Shown piece by piece: positions 6,012 to 9,310 of a stretch of DNA of 9,310 nucleotides; position 1 is the first letter of the stretch; each line of letters begins with the position of its first letter. A model generated the notes under the pieces. That model saw nothing but the letters and a program-made list of their open reading frames with translations. It did not search any database and had not been told where the DNA came from. Source of the DNA: Candidatus Hydrogenedentota bacterium (GTDB lineage: Bacteria; Hydrogenedentota; Hydrogenedentia; Hydrogenedentales; SLHB01); the NCBI GenBank assembly GCA_016934125.1, contig JAFGTL010000676.1, forward strand, positions 1 through 9,310, in the 5' to 3' direction. A program made the position numbers and the translations under genes.

Positions 6012-6239
6012 TTAGCGCGTTCCCCTATCTTCCTGTTTCCCCTCGTTCTTCGGCTTCGGTTTGCGGCCGCGCTTCTTGGGCCGGGAGGACGCGCTGCAAC
6101 AACGCCTCAAGTCAGTCGAGGAACACGCCAGCATTGTGTCAGCCTTGAATATGCACCCCTGCGCCCCTGAATACGTCCGGCCGCCGATTCCCCGTTGCGT
6201 CACATGATGCGGGAATTCCCAAACCACAACGCGTGCCAC
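6012..6239 (-). pseudogene. Relic of a RAYT-type (Y1/IS200-like) transposase
   Basis: The frame from GTG 6239 encodes ARVVVWEFPHHVTQRG, the recognisable N-terminus of REP-associated tyrosine transposases (PHHVTQRGN-type motif). The remainder of the usual catalytic domain, with the HUH motif and catalytic tyrosine, is absent. The last part encodes RPKKRGRKPKPKNEG, typical of the basic C-terminal tail of these proteins. Just before it, LEALLQRVL can be read in another frame (from 6111); removing one base from the GGG run at 6083-6085 joins it to the tail as VLRPKK. So the relic keeps both termini, has lost roughly 150-170 residues internally, and carries a frameshift. It cannot encode an active transposase. 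RAYTs are single-copy domesticated relatives of IS200/IS605 transposases associated with REP palindromes. No clear REP pair is seen around it. Confidence 0.65.
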
Positions 6240-6430
6240 TCAACTCATGAACGCATCCTAAACCGAGTCCCCCGCTACGTCAACCCAATCTGCAATCCGC
6301 CCCCCAATTGCCCCCAATGAGCCCCAGATGCCCCGGTCGGACGATTCCATTCTCGGCGAACTCAAGGACACCCAATATTCATGTGCTCAAGCAGGCCGCG
6401 TAACCGCAAAACTATAGACTAGGCGGGTGC
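6240..6430. other. Intergenic region without a recognisable gene
   Basis: Part of the 588-nt gap between the GT51 start and the VWA start. After the transposase relic it holds a C-rich run with near-repeats of CCCCAAT/CCCCAGA (about 6300-6335) and no long open frame with a ribosome binding site. I see no RNA gene or attachment site. Base composition rises back to that of the rest of the window near 6420. Confidence 0.5.
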
Positions 6431-6431
6431 G

Positions 6432-6460
6432 TTGACAGGATCCGAGGGCCGGCTTAGAAT
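6432..6460 (+). promoter_or_regulatory. Near-consensus sigma-70 promoter of the VWA gene
   Basis: TTGACA (6432-6437, 6 of 6) and TAGAAT (6455-6460, 5 of 6) are separated by the ideal 17 nt. Transcription should begin near 6467, leaving a leader of about 85 nt. The leader contains a small hairpin, GGCCGG-ATTCC-CCGGCC (6478-6494). This is the clearest promoter in the window. It shows that the open frame reaching back to 6432 is not all translated. Confidence 0.7.
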
Positions 6461-6551
6461 GGCCGTACGCATATCCGGGCCGGATTCCCCGGCCTGTGGA
6501 GGGACGGAGTCACGCTCGTTGAGGAAGGCCAAACCGCAAAGGGGAATCGAC

Positions 6552-8009
6552 GTGAATGCATACAGCCGATTCGGAAACGCTCTGGGGCTTGGACTGGTGG
6601 TATGTGCCGCATTGGGGGCCGGGGCGGATGCGGCGGCACAGCAGATCCCTGAGGTGATGTTCATCCTCGACGCGTCGGGCAGCATGATGGGCGACGCCGG
6701 GGGCATGGCCAAGATCGACGCCGCCAAGCAGGCGATCGCGGCGATTGTGCCCGCCATCGCCCCCGAGGTGCCCATCGGCCTGACGCTCTACGGCCACCGG
6801 CGGAAGTCGGACTGCGGCGACATCGAGATCGCGTTGCCGGCCGGGAGCACGGATCGCGATACGCTGCTCGCGAAGGTGGCGGGTATCGCGCCGGTGGGGA
6901 TGACGCCGATTGCCGATTCGATCCGGATGGTGGCCGATCAGATCAAGGCCAAGGAAGTGGACACCGTCATCATCCTCGTCAGCGACGGCAAGGAAACCTG
7001 TGTTCGGAACCCGCACGGCGTCGTGCGGCGGCTCAAGACCTCCGGCATCAAGTTCATCCTCCACGTGATCGGGTTCGGCGTGACCGCCGAAGAACGGGTT
7101 GAACTGATGTCGCTCGCCAAGGCGGGCGGCGGCGAGTACTTCGCGGCAGCCGACCTCGATTCGCTGCTGGCCGCCCTGCAAGACGTGAACAAGCAGATCG
7201 CGGCGAAGGTCGAGCAGGCCAAGACGACGGCCGTGTCGGCGGGCACGAAGCTCGGCAAACTGCGCATTGCCATGCCCGAACCCGCCACCATCAGCATTGC
7301 ATCCATCAAGATCGTCCGGCACAGCGACGGCACACTGATCAAAACCGTCGAAGATCCGCCGGCGGATGCCAACCACCCGTTGCCGGCGGGCGACTATGAG
7401 GTGATCATGGGGTTCGCCAACCCCAACTACCAGGATCCCACCGAGGTGTCCTACGGCGTCTACCAGGTGGTAGGCGGCGAAACGACTTCCCTGACGCTCG
7501 GCGCCGTGCTGCTCAATCTCGCCGAGCCTCTCGGCGAGGCCGTCGACGCCGTCAGTGTCGTCGAGGCGGGCGCCGACACACCCCTCGTCACCATCGCCAA
7601 CACCTCCCACAACGACTACTACCTCTTCAAGCCGAAGCCGGTGCCCGAGGGCATCTACGACCTCGTGTTCCAGTATTACCGGAGCCCGAAGCCCACCGTG
7701 GTTGCCACCGACATCGAGGTGAAGGAAGAGCAGGCCGCCGTCGCGACGCTCGACAGCGGATTCGTGCTGAAACGCCCCGCCGATCAAGGCGTGAACGGGT
7801 GGGATCTCCTGCCCGCCGGCGAGAAGGAGCCGGTGCTCGTGGTGCGGCGCGGCCACGATAACGACGAGCCCGTTTGGCGCCACTTCCTCGTGCCGCCGGG
7901 TAAGTACGACCTCAACGTCCTTCTCCCGGGCATGGAAGAGGCGCTCCTCATCGGCGAAGGCATCCAGGTGGAGAAGGGGCAAACCGTCGTGTTCGACCTC
8001 GGCCTGTAG
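6552..8009 (+). CDS. Secreted von Willebrand factor A domain protein with three C-terminal beta repeats
   Basis: 485 residues from GTG 6552, preceded by AAAGGGG at 7 nt. An N-terminal signal peptide (core LGLGLVVCAALGAGA, 11-25, then DAAAQ) directs export. The VWA domain (about 33-215) has a complete metal-ion-dependent adhesion site: DASGS (D40, S42, S44), T118 in GMTPI, and D145 in VSDGKE. TLYGHRRKSDCGDIE (78-92) is characteristic of a bacterial VWA subfamily; C88 and C150 could form a disulfide. A helix follows (about 205-226), then three beta-rich units of about 85 residues, each ending in a shared turn: LPAGDYEV (277), VPEGIYDL (364) and VPPGKYDL (447). Ligand and role are unknown; such proteins usually mediate metal-dependent protein binding at the envelope. 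It stands alone behind its own promoter and is convergent with the next gene, 18 nt apart. No MoxR ATPase or other usual VWA partner is seen. Confidence 0.88.
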   Translation: MNAYSRFGNALGLGLVVCAALGAGADAAAQQIPEVMFILDASGSMMGDAGGMAKIDAAKQAIAAIVPAIAPEVPIGLTLYGHRRKSDCGDIEIALPAGSTDRDTLLAKVAGIAPVGMTPIADSIRMVADQIKAKEVDTVIILVSDGKETCVRNPHGVVRRLKTSGIKFILHVIGFGVTAEERVELMSLAKAGGGEYFAAADLDSLLAALQDVNKQIAAKVEQAKTTAVSAGTKLGKLRIAMPEPATISIASIKIVRHSDGTLIKTVEDPPADANHPLPAGDYEVIMGFANPNYQDPTEVSYGVYQVVGGETTSLTLGAVLLNLAEPLGEAVDAVSVVEAGADTPLVTIANTSHNDYYLFKPKPVPEGIYDLVFQYYRSPKPTVVATDIEVKEEQAAVATLDSGFVLKRPADQGVNGWDLLPAGEKEPVLVVRRGHDNDEPVWRHFLVPPGKYDLNVLLPGMEEALLIGEGIQVEKGQTVVFDLGL

Positions 8010-8027
8010 GCACGCGCGGCTACCCGC

Positions 8028-9110
8028 TCACTGCTGCGGGGCGTGGGCGGCGGCCCGTGTCCGCGTCTGAAGCGCGTCCCGCCCCGGGAATGTGCCGAAG
8101 GCGTGAAGGTGCTGAACGATCTGAGGATTCCGGCCCTTCTCGTTGAAGCGCTCGGCCACGTACCGCTTCGCGAAACTCGGCTCGTAGCGGGCATATCGTG
8201 CGAACCGCTCCTGCACGGCCGGCTCGGCGATCCGCCCGGCGTATTGCTCGTTCAGCAGCGGTAGCACGTAGCGTTTGCGCAAGGCCCAGTAATGGCACGG
8301 GTTGTACGACTCGTCGAAATCGGGCGTCACGTACGCGCGCAGATCGAGGGGCCGGGCCAGCACCCATTCCCCTTCCTGGATCTCGAAATACGGCGCCGGG
8401 CAGGCGCAGAGATCTCGCGCCAAACAGAACCCCTGGAACCCGGCCTCGAGATCGGCGTGGGAGAAGATGCCGTCCACCAGGAGCCCAACCAGGCTGGCTT
8501 CCCAGCGGATTCCGGCCCGAACCAGTTTCGCCATGGCCTCTTCCTCGCCGCACCCCCGCGCCCGAAGCCGGCCATAGTGGTTGTAGAACCGGCGCCCGAA
8601 GCCGAAGAAGTGGGAGAGCTTGTCAATGCCGCAGTACACGTCGCCGACGCGGACGGTGCGCGACACGGGCAGGAAGTAGGGGAACGAGCGGCCGCGATAG
8701 ATGCTCATCCGCTGGTATTGAATGATCGACACGGATTTGTCGGGATACCGCGCCACCTCGTCGGCGTGATGGAGCCAGTTCCGGAGCCGCGAGGCGTGAA
8801 TGCCCGCGAACAGGTGCAGGTAGAACCCGTTGACAATCTCGTCCGCGGTGCACGGCTCGCGATCGCGTTCGTTCCGCTTCGCGAGAAATCGCTCGGCTTC
8901 GGCATTGATGAACCGGTTGATGGCTTCGGCGGAATCGTCGAGTTCCACGCCCCAAGTGAGGTATTGATCCGTCTCACCCGCATGGGCCGCCACAGGCCAC
9001 ACCAGCGCGGCGCACAACAAGACAGGGAGTGCCACTGCTGCGCGCGCTACACCCGAGCACGCGCGCGGCTGAGACGCGTCCGGCAAGCAGTTGTGCACGG
9101 CTCGCCCCAT
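8028..9110 (-). CDS. Conserved secreted protein of unknown function with DKLSHFFGFG motif
   Basis: 360 residues from ATG 9110, which has GGGAG 9 nt upstream. The N-terminus is a signal peptide (core VALPVLLCAALVWPVAA, ending AHA before GETDQYLTWG), so it is exported. I cannot name a family. Sequence marks, numbered from this ATG, are GIDKLSHFFGFGRRFYNHYG (161-180), then E204 in RWEASLVGLL, then FSHADLEAGFQGF (216-228) and YVTPDFDESYNPC (260-272). The repeated His, Asp and Glu within predicted helices could form a metal or active site. DKxxHF-type patterns occur in small membrane or periplasmic proteins such as DUF2279, but the similarity is only local. Mature cysteines are many (for example C86, C160, C187, C229, C235, C237, C272), suggesting disulfides. 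The frame is open to 9251, but that extension is arginine/glycine-rich and lacks a ribosome site. It is convergent with the VWA gene; a functional link is not shown. Confidence 0.75.
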   Translation of the reverse strand: MGRAVHNCLPDASQPRACSGVARAAVALPVLLCAALVWPVAAHAGETDQYLTWGVELDDSAEAINRFINAEAERFLAKRNERDREPCTADEIVNGFYLHLFAGIHASRLRNWLHHADEVARYPDKSVSIIQYQRMSIYRGRSFPYFLPVSRTVRVGDVYCGIDKLSHFFGFGRRFYNHYGRLRARGCGEEEAMAKLVRAGIRWEASLVGLLVDGIFSHADLEAGFQGFCLARDLCACPAPYFEIQEGEWVLARPLDLRAYVTPDFDESYNPCHYWALRKRYVLPLLNEQYAGRIAEPAVQERFARYARYEPSFAKRYVAERFNEKGRNPQIVQHLHAFGTFPGRDALQTRTRAAAHAPQQ

Positions 9111-9310
9111 GGCTCCGCGCTCCCAACGTGCGGCCCTTGCCCGGCCGCCGGGCCGTCCCCTCGAATCGGGAACTCCTGCCCCACGGCTCCAGTATACATC
9201 GGCCGCCCGGCTCAGGAATACGCCCCCCCCACATTCAAACTCTAAGTGCACGCAGGTGATTTTGTCGTTGTAGTTGGAAGACTTCGTTGGGTGTTCGGAA
9301 TCCGAGGCAC
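9111..9310. other. Right-edge region upstream of the unknown secreted gene
   Basis: No gene is supported here. An 11-bp palindrome, TCGGAATCCGA, lies at 9295-9305 close to the window edge. The minus-strand promoter of the secreted gene should lie in this stretch, but no clear -35/-10 pair is visible. Confidence 0.4.

Noticed and set aside
5964..6551. CRISPR array, tRNA or riboswitch in the large intergenic gap
   Set aside because: No regularly spaced repeats, no cloverleaf, and no known aptamer core; only a 2.4-copy 10-mer and a transposase relic are seen.
7673..7679. Second GTATTAC half-site
   Set aside because: It lies inside the VWA coding region with no partner GTAATAC at the needed distance.
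6510..7982. 490-codon minus-strand open frame
   Set aside because: Opposite the VWA gene, which has signal peptide, MIDAS and promoter; the reverse product has no recognisable feature.
8292..9245. 317-codon plus-strand open frame
   Set aside because: Opposite the secreted DKLSHFF protein, without a ribosome site or domain.
9111..9251. 47-residue N-terminal extension of the secreted unknown protein
   Set aside because: Arg/Gly-rich, no ribosome site, and it would bury the signal peptide; ATG 9110 has GGGAG upstream.

Overview
The window is GC-rich (most coding lines look about 60-72% G+C by eye). It carries mostly tightly packed bacterial genes with good Shine-Dalgarno sites. A DUF1559-type prepilin-like protein, a secreted glycoside-hydrolase-like protein, a DegT-type aminotransferase and a LarA-family protein together suggest an uncultured bacterium of the Hydrogenedentota / Planctomycetota / Lentisphaerota kind. 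Hydrogenedentota is my best guess, from the style of the pilin C-terminus. This placement is an inference from gene content, not a phylogeny.

Layout, left to right. (1) Minus strand, 1557 to 1: a two-gene operon with a DegT/DnrJ/EryC1 PLP-dependent aminotransferase followed after 24 nt by the N-terminal 120 residues of a LarA-like nickel-dependent racemase/epimerase, cut by the window edge. (2) A divergent 229-nt intergenic region with a plus-strand promoter overlapped by a perfect inverted repeat, GTATTAC-N13-GTAATAC, which resembles a NikR operator. (3) Plus strand, 1787-3367: a DUF1559 prepilin-like protein, then a strong hairpin, then a complete NikR nickel-responsive repressor with all four nickel ligands. 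(4) Minus strand, 4645-3392: a secreted TIM-barrel glycoside-hydrolase-like protein, convergent with nikR. (5) About 4750-6430: a lower-GC island. It holds an unusual GT51 peptidoglycan glycosyltransferase with an N-terminal membrane segment and an extra basic beta-rich domain, plus the relic of a RAYT-type (Y1/IS200-like) transposase. (6) Plus strand, 6552-8009: a secreted von Willebrand factor A protein with an intact MIDAS and three tandem C-terminal beta repeats, behind a near-consensus sigma-70 promoter. (7) Minus strand, 9110-8028: a secreted, cysteine-containing conserved protein of unknown function, convergent with the VWA gene.

How the genes may work together. NikR, a nickel-pincer-dependent LarA homologue and a NikR-like operator between them suggest a local nickel-responsive module, with the prepilin-like gene as the closest target of the operator. 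The most unusual protein is the GT51 fusion. Its predicted layout is a membrane segment, a positively charged and probably cytoplasmic beta domain, a second weak hydrophobic stretch, then an extracytoplasmic glycosyltransferase. This would suit a cytoplasmic signal controlling cell-wall synthesis, and it sits in a stretch that looks horizontally acquired.
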